Source of the DNA: Magnetospirillum sp. WYHS-4
GTDB taxonomy: Bacteria; Pseudomonadota; Alphaproteobacteria; Rhodospirillales; GLO-3
DNA: 53,967 nucleotides
Assembly (NCBI GenBank): GCA_039908345.1
Contig: JAMOBD010000015.1
Location: 1-53,967 of the forward strand
Reading direction: 5' to 3'
In this document: piece by piece, positions 8,472 to 16,806 of the stretch
How positions within the stretch are numbered: position 1 is the first letter of the stretch
How the letters are laid out: every line of letters begins with the position of its first letter
Notes under the pieces: model-generated
Databases searched by the model: none
What the model was told of the DNA's origin: nothing
The model's input: only the letters and a program-made list of their open reading frames with translations
Position numbers and translations under genes: made by a program

Positions 8472-8834
8472 TCAGGCCCCCTGGGCTGCCCGCCGCCGCG
8501 CCGGCTTGCGCGGCTTGGGCGCCGGTTCGACCTCTTCCGCTTCCTCGACGGATGCCGCAGTCGCGCCCATGATCGCAGCCTCCTCCGCCACCACCTCCTC
8601 GGCCAGTTCGGCCCGGGCCTCGGCGACGATATCCTCGGCGACCTCGCCCATCTCGGCGATGGTCTCGCGGCCCTTCTCGTAGAGAGTGATGACCGACTTG
8701 ACGGCGGCCTTGGCGAAAGGCTTCCCGACCCGGACCGCGATCGGCAGGGCGATGGGCGCCACAACCGTCACGCCCAGGCCGACAGCCAGGCCGATCAGGA
8801 TATTGCGTTGCATGAGGACCTTCAGAAAGTCCAT
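8472..8834 (-). CDS. DUF5132-like small membrane protein
   Basis: 120 residues: one N-terminal hydrophobic segment (NILIGLAVGLGVTVVAPIAL), an amphipathic helix (KPFAKAAVKSVITLYEKGRE), a long acidic Ala/Glu helix (EDIVAEARAELAEEVVAEEA) and a basic Pro/Ala tail ending RRRAAQGA. The DUF5132 label is a recollection of this layout next to HMA_2 proteins. Start at 8834 is supported by AAAGGAG seven bases upstream. It is the first gene of the minus-strand cluster, so its promoter should lie in 8835-9079. Confidence 0.65.
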   Translation of the reverse strand: MDFLKVLMQRNILIGLAVGLGVTVVAPIALPIAVRVGKPFAKAAVKSVITLYEKGRETIAEMGEVAEDIVAEARAELAEEVVAEEAAIMGATAASVEEAEEVEPAPKPRKPARRRAAQGA

Positions 8835-9079
8835 GGCCTTGCTCCTTTGTGGCCCCAATCCGCCACGGGGTTTCTTTCAACGATAAACGCCGATTATACG
8901 GCACTGGTGAGGTAATTTGTTATAGAAAAATGGAATGTATGTCACGAACGAGGTGCGCATTATTTCATGACGACTTGGTGACAGAAATGTTACATTTATA
9001 TGTGTTGCCGCGTTTCCTCTTGCCTGTCTGAAATATTCCAATATCTATGACCAACGTCGTTGCTGAAGGAGGTTGGTCC
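8835..9079. promoter_or_regulatory. AT-rich divergent regulatory region
   Basis: This stretch is clearly richer in A and T than its surroundings and separates the minus-strand envelope cluster from a plus-strand small gene. It contains the inverted pair TGTCAC (8940-8945) and GTGACA (8978-8983), and several TATA-like strings (GATTATAC, TTATAGAA, ATTTATATG). It should hold two divergent promoters. I cannot name the regulator. Confidence 0.5.
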
Positions 9080-9271
9080 GTGAAGGCGAAGATCGTGTTC
9101 CATACCGCCTTTGACCCCGAGGAACGGGTCTTCACCGACGTGGACATCCGCAAGGAGGGCCTCGCCCTCAAGATCGCCTTCGCCGACCGCGAGGGCGACC
9201 GTCTGGACGTCATCCTGGATCGCCGCGACCTGCGGAAGATCCTGGATTGGAAGTTCCTCATGTCCCTGTGA
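9080..9271 (+). CDS. Small conserved-looking protein, unknown
   Basis: 63 residues from GTG 9080, chosen because a near-perfect GAAGGAGGT stands eight bases upstream. The product (VKAKIVFHTAFDPEERVFTD, then KEGLALKIAFADREGDRL) is strongly patterned with alternating hydrophobic residues, as in a small beta-rich fold. No family recognised. It ends 14 bases inside the convergent btaB gene. Confidence 0.6.
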   Translation: MKAKIVFHTAFDPEERVFTDVDIRKEGLALKIAFADREGDRLDVILDRRDLRKILDWKFLMSL

Positions 9272-9923
9272 GGGGAGCGGTGCGAAAGCGCAGGCGATAA
9301 GCGTAGCCGCCCAGCACCCTGTCGATGCGCAAATGCCCGAGCCCGGCTTCGGCCAGGGCGGCGAAATGGCCGACGGCTTCGGGCTGCGGCGTGACATGGA
9401 AGCGGGCCAGCCAAGCCTGAAGGCCCTTGCGGAACCACCCGGGCCAGCCCCTCTGGTCGTCGAAATCGACTACGGCGACCAACCCTTCCGGCCGGGCCAG
9501 TTCGATGGCCCGGCGAACGGCGCCCGGCCAGTCGGGGATCATGGACAGCACGTAGGAAAGCACCACGACGTCGAAGCCGCCGGGTTCCCCGAAGCCGGCT
9601 TGCGAATCGAAGTCTTGGGCCAGGCCGCGCGCCAGGCGCACGCGCGCCTCCAGTCCGGCCGCCGCCACCGTCGTCGCCGCCGACTTCAGCATCTCGCCGG
9701 ATGCGTCCAGGCCGAACAGGTGGGCATCGGGATAGCGTCGCGCCAGGGCCACCAGATTGCGCCCGGTGCCGCAGCCGATTTCCAGGATGCGGGCGCCCGG
9801 GGGCGGGTCCAGGGTCCGGATCAGATCGTCGCGGCCGAACAGGTAGTACTTCCGCGTCAAGTCGTAGATGTGCCGCTGATGGCGGTACATCCGGTCCATG
9901 CGGACGAAGGCGTCGGCCGTCAT
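9258..9923 (-). CDS. btaB: BtaB-like S-adenosylmethionine N-methyltransferase
   Basis: 221 residues with a class I methyltransferase fold: motif I ILEIGCGTGRNLVALA, acidic residue after strand 2 in HLFGLDASGEML, and FDVVVLSYVLSMIPD. In betaine-lipid synthesis BtaB adds three methyl groups to the homoserine head group made by BtaA to give diacylglyceryl-trimethylhomoserine. The call leans on context: its ATG lies four bases after the btaA stop. Such lipids usually replace phospholipids under phosphate limitation; no Pho box was recognised. Confidence 0.82.
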   Translation of the reverse strand: MTADAFVRMDRMYRHQRHIYDLTRKYYLFGRDDLIRTLDPPPGARILEIGCGTGRNLVALARRYPDAHLFGLDASGEMLKSAATTVAAAGLEARVRLARGLAQDFDSQAGFGEPGGFDVVVLSYVLSMIPDWPGAVRRAIELARPEGLVAVVDFDDQRGWPGWFRKGLQAWLARFHVTPQPEAVGHFAALAEAGLGHLRIDRVLGGYAYRLRFRTAPLTGT

Positions 9924-9927
9924 GGGA

Positions 9928-11139
9928 TCACTTGAGGACGTAGAGATGGAAGCCCCCGTAGATGGCCGAGCGATCCTGGGCGAAGAGGGCCTTGCTCAGG
10001 CCGTCCTCGTAGTGCCAGGGCGCCAGCACCTCCGCGGGGAGGGCGGCCTCCAGCGGCGAGGCCGAACCGGCGGTACGGAAGATCGCCCGCGCGCCGGGCC
10101 GGGCCGTGCGTCCGATCTCGCGCCACAGCGCGGTCATCTGGGCCGGGGTCATCCAATCCTGGGCGTCCAGCAGCACCACCCGGTCGACACTGGCCACCGG
10201 CTGCGCCGCCAGGAAATCGGTCATCGATCCCAGACGCGTATCGATGCGCCCCGCCCGCTCGCGCAGCAGGGCGAAATTCTCGGGGCGCAGGTAGTCGGGA
10301 ACGGCGCGCATGGCTTCGTGGTCGTAGCGGCGGCCGAAGGCCTGCCAGGCGAAATAGTTCTCGCCGATGGGAAAGTCGCAGGCCAGCCGCCGCACCCGCT
10401 CGCGCATGGTCGCCGCCATGTCGCCCGCCGCATCCCGATGCATGGCGTCGAACTGGGCCGGCGGGATTCCCAGGTGGTAGAACAGCACCGGCAGCTTGGT
10501 TACGGCACGCACCAGGGGGTTGTCGAACAGCGGACCGAAGGTGGCATCGAAGATGCGGGCCTGTTCTTCCACATCGGCGGCGGTCAACAGGTGCGCCGGA
10601 TTGCGGCCCATGGCGCGGGCGGCGAAATGCAAAAAGCCGATGAAGCCGCCAAGGAGCCCGTGGCGATAGAAGTCGGACGAGAAGTAGTCGATGCGCGGCC
10701 GTCCGGTGAGGGTGCGCGTCTCCCACCACGCACGGGTGTCCGCATCCAGATGGGGACGCAGGGTGGAGAAGTAGAGGTCGCGGTTGGCCGGGTCGCAGGC
10801 CTGCCCGAAGAAGCGGAAGAACCCTGCGTGGTCCGGAGTGTGGCTTAGCGCCGCCACCTTAAGCCGGGTCAGCGCCAGATGGGCGGGGTTGAGGTCGACG
10901 GCAACGATCTCGGCCGGATTTGCCAGCAGGTAGTTGAGCAGGTTGCAGCCGCCGGAGGCGATGGTCACCACCCGCGAAGTCGGCTCCAGGCGGAGCGCCG
11001 TCAGGTCGACCGCCGGGTCCTCCCAGATCTGGGTATAGACCAAGCGGGAGAACCAGAGGGTGAACAGCCTTTCCAGCATGCCGCGTGCCGTGGCGGCGGG
11101 AGTGGATTCGATGGCGCTACGCAGAATGGCGGTCGTCAT
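9928..11139 (-). CDS. btaA: BtaA: diacylglycerol 3-amino-3-carboxypropyl transferase
   Basis: 403-residue DUF3419 protein. BtaA transfers the aminocarboxypropyl part of SAM to diacylglycerol, the first step of betaine-lipid synthesis. Typical stretches are LVYTQIWEDPAVDLTAL, the SAM-site VVTIASGGCNLLNYLL, EIVAVDLNPAHLALTRLK, and later VVLLDAQDWMTPAQM. ATG 11139 is preferred over longer frames because GAGGAG precedes it and the family starts near there. Operon order is btaA then btaB. Confidence 0.9.
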   Translation of the reverse strand: MTTAILRSAIESTPAATARGMLERLFTLWFSRLVYTQIWEDPAVDLTALRLEPTSRVVTIASGGCNLLNYLLANPAEIVAVDLNPAHLALTRLKVAALSHTPDHAGFFRFFGQACDPANRDLYFSTLRPHLDADTRAWWETRTLTGRPRIDYFSSDFYRHGLLGGFIGFLHFAARAMGRNPAHLLTAADVEEQARIFDATFGPLFDNPLVRAVTKLPVLFYHLGIPPAQFDAMHRDAAGDMAATMRERVRRLACDFPIGENYFAWQAFGRRYDHEAMRAVPDYLRPENFALLRERAGRIDTRLGSMTDFLAAQPVASVDRVVLLDAQDWMTPAQMTALWREIGRTARPGARAIFRTAGSASPLEAALPAEVLAPWHYEDGLSKALFAQDRSAIYGGFHLYVLK

Positions 11140-11295
11140 GGGGAGACTCTCCTCGCTTCCAGCCTGGCCCCCTTTGTCACGAGCGGGATTCCTTAGGCAA
11201 ATGAAGCTTTTGCGACAATGGGGCGGCGCGCGGAGCGTCATTGTCCTGTCATCGGACCACGGTAGAAATGGCGCCCAAAACGAAAGGGAGCGGCG

Positions 11296-11808
11296 ATGTT
11301 CAAGACCATCCTGGTGGCGACCGAAGGTTCCGAGGCCGGCAATCGGGCCGTAGAGACGGCGGCCCGTCTGGCCCACACTCTCCGTGCGGCGCTGACCGTC
11401 GCCATGGTCATCGAACCGGCGATGGCCGCGGCCCTACACGCTTGGCGGCGGGGTGAACACGATGCCGGCGAAGCGGGACCGCCGCACCCTCTGCTTACCG
11501 GGGTTCCGGGCTGGCTGGACCGGGCACGGGAGCACGTCGGCCATAGCCGCGAGTTCGACGACGAACTGGCCGAGATCGTTCTCAACCACGCCCGGACGCG
11601 GGCCCTGGCCGAGGGAATGGCGGAGGTCCGCACCATCGCCGGACATGGCGATGCCGTGGAATCCATCATCGAGATCGCGGCGAGCGAAAGGCCGGATCTT
11701 CTTGTATTCGGCAGCCGGGGCCTGGGAGTGATGAGAGGCCTGCTGCTAGGCAGCGTATCGCTCCAGCTTTCCCAGTTGGCGCCCTGTCCCTGCCTGATCG
11801 TGCGCTAG
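11296..11808 (+). CDS. Universal stress protein, UspA family
   Basis: 170 residues, longer than the Usp at 5995-6423 owing to an insertion of about 30 residues (WRRGEHDAGEAGPPHPLLTG) after strand 2. Begins MFKTILVATEGSEAGNRAVE and ends with LLVFGSRGLGVMRGLLLGSVSLQLSQLAPCPCLIVR, the ATP-binding signature. An AAAGGGAGC ribosome site precedes the ATG. Divergent from btaA, with 156 bases between them. Confidence 0.92.
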   Translation: MFKTILVATEGSEAGNRAVETAARLAHTLRAALTVAMVIEPAMAAALHAWRRGEHDAGEAGPPHPLLTGVPGWLDRAREHVGHSREFDDELAEIVLNHARTRALAEGMAEVRTIAGHGDAVESIIEIAASERPDLLVFGSRGLGVMRGLLLGSVSLQLSQLAPCPCLIVR

Positions 11809-11816
11809 AGCAATCG

Positions 11817-12200
11817 TCACCGCCCGCAGAGTCGCTTGTACAACTGCCAGGGCGTGAAGACCCAGGGGGCCCTGAGACCCAGCGCTCTCTTTACCGCCTC
11901 GACGCAGGTATAAGGTCGCCAAGGGGCTGGAATTCGCGGGGCTTCGCCGGCCGGGGCGGGAACCACTCGGTAGCCCTTCTCGGCGAACCAGCAGGCCAGA
12001 TCCGCCGCCGGCCGGTCGGCCAGAACCTGAATCTCGGTCCAGTGGCTCAAGGGGTTGTAGACGACCCAGTGTCCCTGCCGTCGCAGAACCACGAAGCAGT
12101 GCCGGAAGCCGGGCCGCAGCAGCCGCAAACCCTTCAAATCGGCCTGGCCGGCGAAGACCACCAGGGCGAGCGAGTCGATTCGAGGGTTGTCCGGTATCAC
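11817..12200 (-). CDS. Unknown 127-residue protein, second gene of an SOS-type operon
   Basis: Soluble-looking protein of 127 residues. A conserved-looking core has GFRHCFVVLRRQGHWVVYNP in the middle and RPYTCVEAVKRALGL toward the end; the spaced His/Cys and Cys residues could hint at a small papain-like or NlpC-like hydrolase, or a phage-derived protein, but I cannot name a family. Its start overlaps the end of the 12197-12562 gene by four bases (ATGA), so they form an operon controlled from the LexA box at 12592. Ends nine bases from the convergent Usp gene. Confidence 0.6.
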   Translation of the reverse strand: MIPDNPRIDSLALVVFAGQADLKGLRLLRPGFRHCFVVLRRQGHWVVYNPLSHWTEIQVLADRPAADLACWFAEKGYRVVPAPAGEAPRIPAPWRPYTCVEAVKRALGLRAPWVFTPWQLYKRLCGR

Positions 12201-12562
12201 TGGACCATTCCCTTGTCCCGTAGCTTGCCGTCAAGGCGTGCCATGGCCTCATCCCACAGACGGGCCTCGCGGGCCTCTTCCTCCTCCCGTCCGTCCGGTG
12301 CCCGGTCCTTCAGGCCGAACATGGCCATGACCCGCAAATGCTCCCGGTGGAGATCGCCGTCGCGGACCATGGTCATGACGTAGCGGTAGATATCGTCGGG
12401 ATCGCACGGACGGGAATCCTTGCGGACTGCATCCCGAAAGCGCGCGCCCTCGTTTCGTGCCCGTTGGCAACGAGCGTACCAGAACCAAGCCTCCTCGCCA
12501 TCGGCAAAGGGTTCCTGCCTAATTTCAAAGTACGGCTTATATATATGTCGGAACGTAGTCAT
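12197..12562 (-). CDS. Unknown 121-residue protein, first gene of an SOS-type operon
   Basis: Starts MTTFRHIYKPYFEIRQEPFA, contains EEAWFWYARCQRARNEGARF, a DDIYRYVMTMVRDGDLHREH helix and a charged Glu/Arg stretch near the C-terminus. Trp/Tyr-rich and highly charged; no membrane segment. AGGAGG stands seven bases before the ATG, and a GTTC-N7-GTTC LexA box lies 30-44 bases upstream, the right place for repression. No family recognised; a phage origin is possible. Confidence 0.6.
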   Translation of the reverse strand: MTTFRHIYKPYFEIRQEPFADGEEAWFWYARCQRARNEGARFRDAVRKDSRPCDPDDIYRYVMTMVRDGDLHREHLRVMAMFGLKDRAPDGREEEEAREARLWDEAMARLDGKLRDKGMVQ

Positions 12563-12591
12563 CGATATCCTCCTGCCACAGCCTTTTTAAG

Positions 12592-12606
12592 GAACATCGC
12601 GCGAAC
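12592..12606 (-). promoter_or_regulatory. LexA (SOS) box
   Basis: On the minus strand it reads GTTCGCGCGATGTTC, which is exactly the alphaproteobacterial LexA consensus GTTC-N7-GTTC. It lies 30 bases upstream of the 12562 start. A further CGATGTTC at 12621-12628 is the inverted match of GAACATCG at 12592-12599 and widens the dyad toward the divergent S24 regulator gene. Confidence 0.7.
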
Positions 12607-12699
12607 ACGATCAATCTACCCGATGTTCTCTATGTGTCAAGACGATTGTAGCAAAAAGTTCCTACTGACCCCCCGCCCGATTTGTAAGACCCTGTTCCC

Positions 12700-13332
12700 A
12701 TGCTCAAGCACTCGCAAATCTGGCGTGCCATCGACCGGCTGGCCCAGGAAAAGGGCCTTACCGCCTCCGGCTTGGCCCGCCGCGCCGGCCTCGATCCGAC
12801 CACTTTCAACAAGAGCAAACGCATCACCCGCGAAGGCAAGCTGCGCTGGCCCAGCACGGAAAGTGTCGCCAAAATCCTGACCTCGACCGAAACCACCCTT
12901 GGGGAATTCGTTTCCTTCATCGGGGAAGCGGACAGTGCGGCGGTCTACAAGAACATCCCGTTGATCGGCTTCGCCCAAGCCGGCAATTCCGGCTATTTCG
13001 ACGACGCCGGCTATCCGGCGGGCGGCGGCTGGGACGAGATTCCCTTCCCCGATCTGGCCGACCCGCACGCCTACGCCCTGGAGATCAGCGGCGACAGCAT
13101 GCAGCCGGTCTTTCGCGACGGCGACATCGTCATCGTCGCGCCCTCGGCGAGCATCCGCAAGGGTGACCGGGTGGTGGTCAAGACCCGCGAGGGCGAAGTG
13201 CTGGTGAAGGAACTGCTGCGCCGTTCGATCAAGCGCATCGAGCTTCTGTCGCTCAACCGCGCCCACGAAGACCGCGTCCTGTCGGTGGACGAAGTCGACT
13301 GGATCGCCCGGGTCATCTGGGCCAGCCAATAG
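12700..13332 (+). CDS. S24-family (LexA/CI-like) transcriptional regulator
   Basis: 210 residues. The N-terminal 70 residues are an HTH of the phage-repressor type (KGLTASGLARRAGLDPTTFN). The C-terminal half is an S24 peptidase domain with the nucleophile in EISGDSMQPVFRDGD and the general-base lysine in VVVKTREGEVLVKEL. A possible self-cleavage Ala-Gly lies in FAQAGNSG. It is divergent from the two SOS-type genes, sharing a 137-base control region, and may control them alongside LexA. Not LexA itself: the HTH differs and the linker is longer. Confidence 0.85.
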   Translation: MLKHSQIWRAIDRLAQEKGLTASGLARRAGLDPTTFNKSKRITREGKLRWPSTESVAKILTSTETTLGEFVSFIGEADSAAVYKNIPLIGFAQAGNSGYFDDAGYPAGGGWDEIPFPDLADPHAYALEISGDSMQPVFRDGDIVIVAPSASIRKGDRVVVKTREGEVLVKELLRRSIKRIELLSLNRAHEDRVLSVDEVDWIARVIWASQ

Positions 13333-13398
13333 CGGTCTTTCCGGTTTTGCCTTTCGGATGCTATCCTGTCCCTTCTCCAGGGAACAGGGAGGCGGATC

Positions 13399-14256
13399 AT
13401 GGCGAGGGGAGTCGCGGGCAAGACCCTGGCTTATGTGGATGGGCAGTGGCGGCACGGCAATCCCTTGCTCATGGGTCCCCGGCACCATGCGGTCTGGCTG
13501 TCGTCGGTGGTCTTCGACGGCGCGCGGGCCTTTGACGGGGTGGTGCCCGACCTGCGTCTCCATTGCGCCCGGGTGGTGGCTTCGGCCCACGTCCTGGGCA
13601 TGATGCCCATGCTGACGGCGGCCGAGATCGAGGATATCGCCTGGGACGGCGTGCACCGCTTCGCGGCCGATGCCGACCTTTACATCTGTCCCATGTTTTA
13701 CGCCGAAGGGGGGTTCGTCTGGCCAGACCCGGCGACCACGCGCTTCGTTCTCACGGTCCATGAGGCGCCGTTGCCCGCCGCCGACGGCTTCAGCGCCTGC
13801 TTGTCCAGTTTCCGCCGGCCGGCCCGCGACATGGCTCCGACCGAGGCCAAGGCCTCCTGCCTCTATCCCAATATCGCGCGCATCGGCCGCGAGGCCGCCG
13901 GCAAGGGCTTCGACACGGCGGTGGTCCTCGATCCCTGCGGCAACGTGGCCGAGTTCGCCTATACCAACCTGTTCCTGGTGCGCGGCGGAGTGGTCCATAC
14001 CCCGGCGCCCAACGGGACATTTCTCAACGGCATCACCCGGCAAAGGGTCATCCGGCTGCTGCGCAAGGATGGTTTCGAGGTGATCGAGCGGGCGATCCTC
14101 TACGACGAGGTTCTGACCGCCGACGAACTGTTCGCCACCGGGAACTACGCCAAGGTCCAACCCTGCACCAGGATCGAGGCCCGGGCACTGAACATCGGGC
14201 CCGTTTACGAGCGGGCGCGCGAACTCTATTTCGCCTTTGCGCACCAGGCGCGTTAG
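13399..14256 (+). CDS. Class IV aminotransferase, branched-chain type
   Basis: 285-residue PLP enzyme of the IlvE/DAAT fold. Signals are SSVVFDGARAFDG near the N-terminus, a probable PLP lysine in APTEAKASCLYPN, VAEFAYTNLFLV, and HTPAPNGTFLNGITRQRVI (phosphate-binding region). Family members transfer amino groups between glutamate and branched-chain 2-oxo acids; some are D-amino acid transaminases or aminodeoxychorismate lyases. The length and FAEGGFVWPDP-like region favour the branched-chain group. Ends one base before the convergent lysS stop. Confidence 0.82.
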   Translation: MARGVAGKTLAYVDGQWRHGNPLLMGPRHHAVWLSSVVFDGARAFDGVVPDLRLHCARVVASAHVLGMMPMLTAAEIEDIAWDGVHRFAADADLYICPMFYAEGGFVWPDPATTRFVLTVHEAPLPAADGFSACLSSFRRPARDMAPTEAKASCLYPNIARIGREAAGKGFDTAVVLDPCGNVAEFAYTNLFLVRGGVVHTPAPNGTFLNGITRQRVIRLLRKDGFEVIERAILYDEVLTADELFATGNYAKVQPCTRIEARALNIGPVYERARELYFAFAHQAR

Positions 14257-14257
14257 G

Positions 14258-15874
14258 TCAGGTCCCGGCCAGATCCTCGCCGGCCAGGGCCTTGCCGATC
14301 AGGGCCACCGTCTCGTCGCGGCCGTAAAGGGCGATGAAGGACCCCATGCGCGGCCCCGTGGCTTGGCCCAGCAGGACCTCGTAGAGCGCCTGGAACCAGG
14401 CCTTGAGGTCGCCGAATCCGGGATGGGCCTTGCCGACTTCATAGACGGCGTTCTGGGCGTCTTCGGCGGAAGCCCCGGCGGGCAGGGCGCGCAACGACGC
14501 CGCCAGGTCCTCCAACGCCTTGCGCTCGTCGTCCGTGGGCGCCCGGTACTTCTTGGCCGGTTTGACGAAATCCCGATAGTAGGTGATGGCGTATTCCACC
14601 AGCTTGTCCAGGATCGGATGGGTGGCCGGGCTGGCGTCGGGGCGGGTCCGCGAAATGAAATGCCAGAGCACCGCCTTGTCCTCGGTATGGCAAACCGACG
14701 CCAGGTTGAGCAGGATGCCGTAGCTCAACTGGCTGTCCTCCACGGGCGGCTCGCCGCGATGGATGTGCCAGACCGGATTGTCCAGCCGCTTGGCGTCCTC
14801 GGAACCGGGGAAGGCGGACAAATGGCTCAGGTACTCGTCCACGGTGCGCGGGATGACGTCGAAGAACAGCCGCTTGGCGGTCTTCGGCTTGTTGTACATG
14901 TAGAGGGCCAGGCTTTCGGGCGGGGCATAGCGCAGCCATTCTTCCACCGCCAAGCCGTTGCCCTTGGACTTGGAGATCTTCTCTCCCCGGTCGTCGAGAA
15001 ACAGTTCGTAGGTGAAGCCGACCGGCGGCCTTTCCCCCAGGATGCGGCATATGCGCCCCGACAGCTTGACCGAGTCGATCAGGTCCTTGCCCGACATCTC
15101 GTAGTCGACGCCGAGCGCCGCCCAGCGCATGGCCCAGTCGCACTTCCATTGCAGCTTGCAGGCGCCGCCGGTGACCGGGGTCTCGACCGTGGAGCCGTCC
15201 TCGTTCCGGTAGACGATGGTCCCTGCCGCCACGTCGCGCTCGACCACCGGGACCTGCAGAACGCGACCGGTCTTGGGGCAGACGGGCAGGAAGGGGCTGT
15301 AGGTGGCGCGGCGTTCCGGCCCCAGCGTGGGCAGGACGACGTCGATCACCGCGTCGTAGCGTTCCAGCACCCGGCGCAGCATGGCGTCGAAACGTCCGGC
15401 GCGGTAGCACTCGGTGGCGCTCTGGAACTCGTACTCGAAGCCGAAGGTATCCAGGAAGGAGCGCAAACGGGCGTTGTTGTGATGTCCGAAGCTCTCGTGG
15501 GTGCCGAAGGGATCGGGGATGGCGGTCAACGGCTTGCCCAGATGCCGGGCGACCATTTCCTGGTTGGGGACGTTGTCGGGTACCTTGCGCAGGCCGTCCA
15601 TGTCGTCCGAGAAGGCGAACAGCCGGGTCGGGATGTCGGACAGCAGCGAGAACGCGTGCCGCACCATGGACGTTCTCGCCACCTCGCCGAAAGTGCCGAT
15701 GTGCGGCAGGCCGGACGGTCCGTAGCCGGTTTCGAACAGCACGTAGCCCTTGTCCGGCGTCCTGCCAGCCAAGGATTTCAGCACCTCGCGCGCCTCGGCG
15801 AAGGGCCAGGCGTTGCTGTGGACGGCATGCTCGCGCAAATGTTCGTGTTGCGGACCGAGTCTCTGCTGGGCCAT
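14258..15874 (-). CDS. lysS: Class I lysyl-tRNA synthetase
   Basis: 538-residue cytoplasmic enzyme charging tRNA-Lys, of the archaeal-type class I, the normal form in alphaproteobacteria. HIGH-type motif in [15 protein letters not shown] and KMSKS-type motif in [16 protein letters not shown]; further family blocks [14 protein letters not shown] and [19 protein letters not shown] 15874 ([13 protein letters not shown]) is preferred to a longer frame because it has a GGGAG site and fits the family length. Confidence 0.96.
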   Translation of the reverse strand: MAQQRLGPQHEHLREHAVHSNAWPFAEAREVLKSLAGRTPDKGYVLFETGYGPSGLPHIGTFGEVARTSMVRHAFSLLSDIPTRLFAFSDDMDGLRKVPDNVPNQEMVARHLGKPLTAIPDPFGTHESFGHHNNARLRSFLDTFGFEYEFQSATECYRAGRFDAMLRRVLERYDAVIDVVLPTLGPERRATYSPFLPVCPKTGRVLQVPVVERDVAAGTIVYRNEDGSTVETPVTGGACKLQWKCDWAMRWAALGVDYEMSGKDLIDSVKLSGRICRILGERPPVGFTYELFLDDRGEKISKSKGNGLAVEEWLRYAPPESLALYMYNKPKTAKRLFFDVIPRTVDEYLSHLSAFPGSEDAKRLDNPVWHIHRGEPPVEDSQLSYGILLNLASVCHTEDKAVLWHFISRTRPDASPATHPILDKLVEYAITYYRDFVKPAKKYRAPTDDERKALEDLAASLRALPAGASAEDAQNAVYEVGKAHPGFGDLKAWFQALYEVLLGQATGPRMGSFIALYGRDETVALIGKALAGEDLAGT

Positions 15875-16109
15875 TGGGCTGCTCCCATCCTTGAACCCGT
15901 TGCTACTACGGGCCCGGCGCGCCGACGTCAAGGTTATGTCGGTCGACGGGCACGTAGACGGCCGGACGGCTCCGCGGCTGAACGGCAACAAGAAGGGTTT
16001 TACATCGATGGGATTTTAGCGCCATGATCGGCAGCAGGAAGACGCCTTGACTTCGCCGCCAAGCCGTCCGAACAACCGAGACGGTCCTCCTCCACTTCCC
16101 CCAAGCGAT

Positions 16110-16748
16110 ATGACCCACCCCGCCTGCCGCCTCTACCTGATCACTCCGCCGACCCTCGATCCGGGGGCCTTCGCGCCGGTGCTGGCGGCGGCGCTGGATG
16201 CGGGAGACGTGGCTTGCCTGCAGTTGCGGCTGAAGGACGCGCCGGACGACGTGGTGCGTCGCGCGGTGGATCGCCTGCGGCCGGTGGCGCAGGGGCGCGA
16301 TGTCGCGTTCCTGCTCAACGACCGGCCCGACTTGGCCAAGGCCACGGGATGCGACGGAGTCCATGTCGGCCAGGAGGACACCGCTTGCCGCGAGGCGAGG
16401 CGCGTCATGGGGGCCGACGCCATCGTCGGCGTCACCTGCCACGATTCGCGCCATCTGGCCATGGAGGCGGCCGAAGCCGGCGCCGACTACGTGGCCTTCG
16501 GCGCCTTCCACCCCACCGGCACCAAGGTGCCGAAGCATCGGGCCGAGCCCGAAATCCTCGAATGGTGGAGTTCGATGATGGTGGTGCCTTGCGTCGCCAT
16601 CGGGGGCATCACGGTGGAGAATTGTCGGCCCTTGGTGGCGGCCGGCGCCGACTTCCTGGCCGCGGTGGCCGGGGTCTGGAATCATCCGGACGGCCCCGCC
16701 GCCGCCGTCAAGGCCTTCAACCGCGCCATCGCCGAGGTGTCGGCATAA
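16110..16748 (+). CDS. thiE: Thiamine-phosphate synthase
   Basis: Joins hydroxymethylpyrimidine pyrophosphate with thiazole phosphate. 212 residues from ATG 16110 ([19 protein letters not shown]); a TTG at 16047 in the same frame is possible but less likely. TIM-barrel motifs: [64 protein letters not shown] and [12 protein letters not shown]. The 235 bases between this start and the divergent lysS hold no other gene. Confidence 0.88.
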   Translation: MTHPACRLYLITPPTLDPGAFAPVLAAALDAGDVACLQLRLKDAPDDVVRRAVDRLRPVAQGRDVAFLLNDRPDLAKATGCDGVHVGQEDTACREARRVMGADAIVGVTCHDSRHLAMEAAEAGADYVAFGAFHPTGTKVPKHRAEPEILEWWSSMMVVPCVAIGGITVENCRPLVAAGADFLAAVAGVWNHPDGPAAAVKAFNRAIAEVSA

Positions 16749-16754
16749 AGAAAA

Positions 16755-16782
16755 ACCGGGAGACCCTGCGGCCTCCCGGTTC
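16755..16782. terminator. Bidirectional terminator hairpin
   Basis: AACCGGGAG and CTCCCGGTT form a perfect 9-bp stem around a 10-base loop between the convergent thiE and OmpA-lipoprotein genes. A-rich sequence on the left gives a U-run for the minus-strand transcript. Confidence 0.8.
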
Positions 16783-16806
16783 CATTCGCACACGGCCGAA
16801 AAATCC

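Noticed and set aside
12625-12639. Second LexA box facing the S24 regulator
   Set aside because: GTTC is present but the second half reads GTCA, only a partial match.
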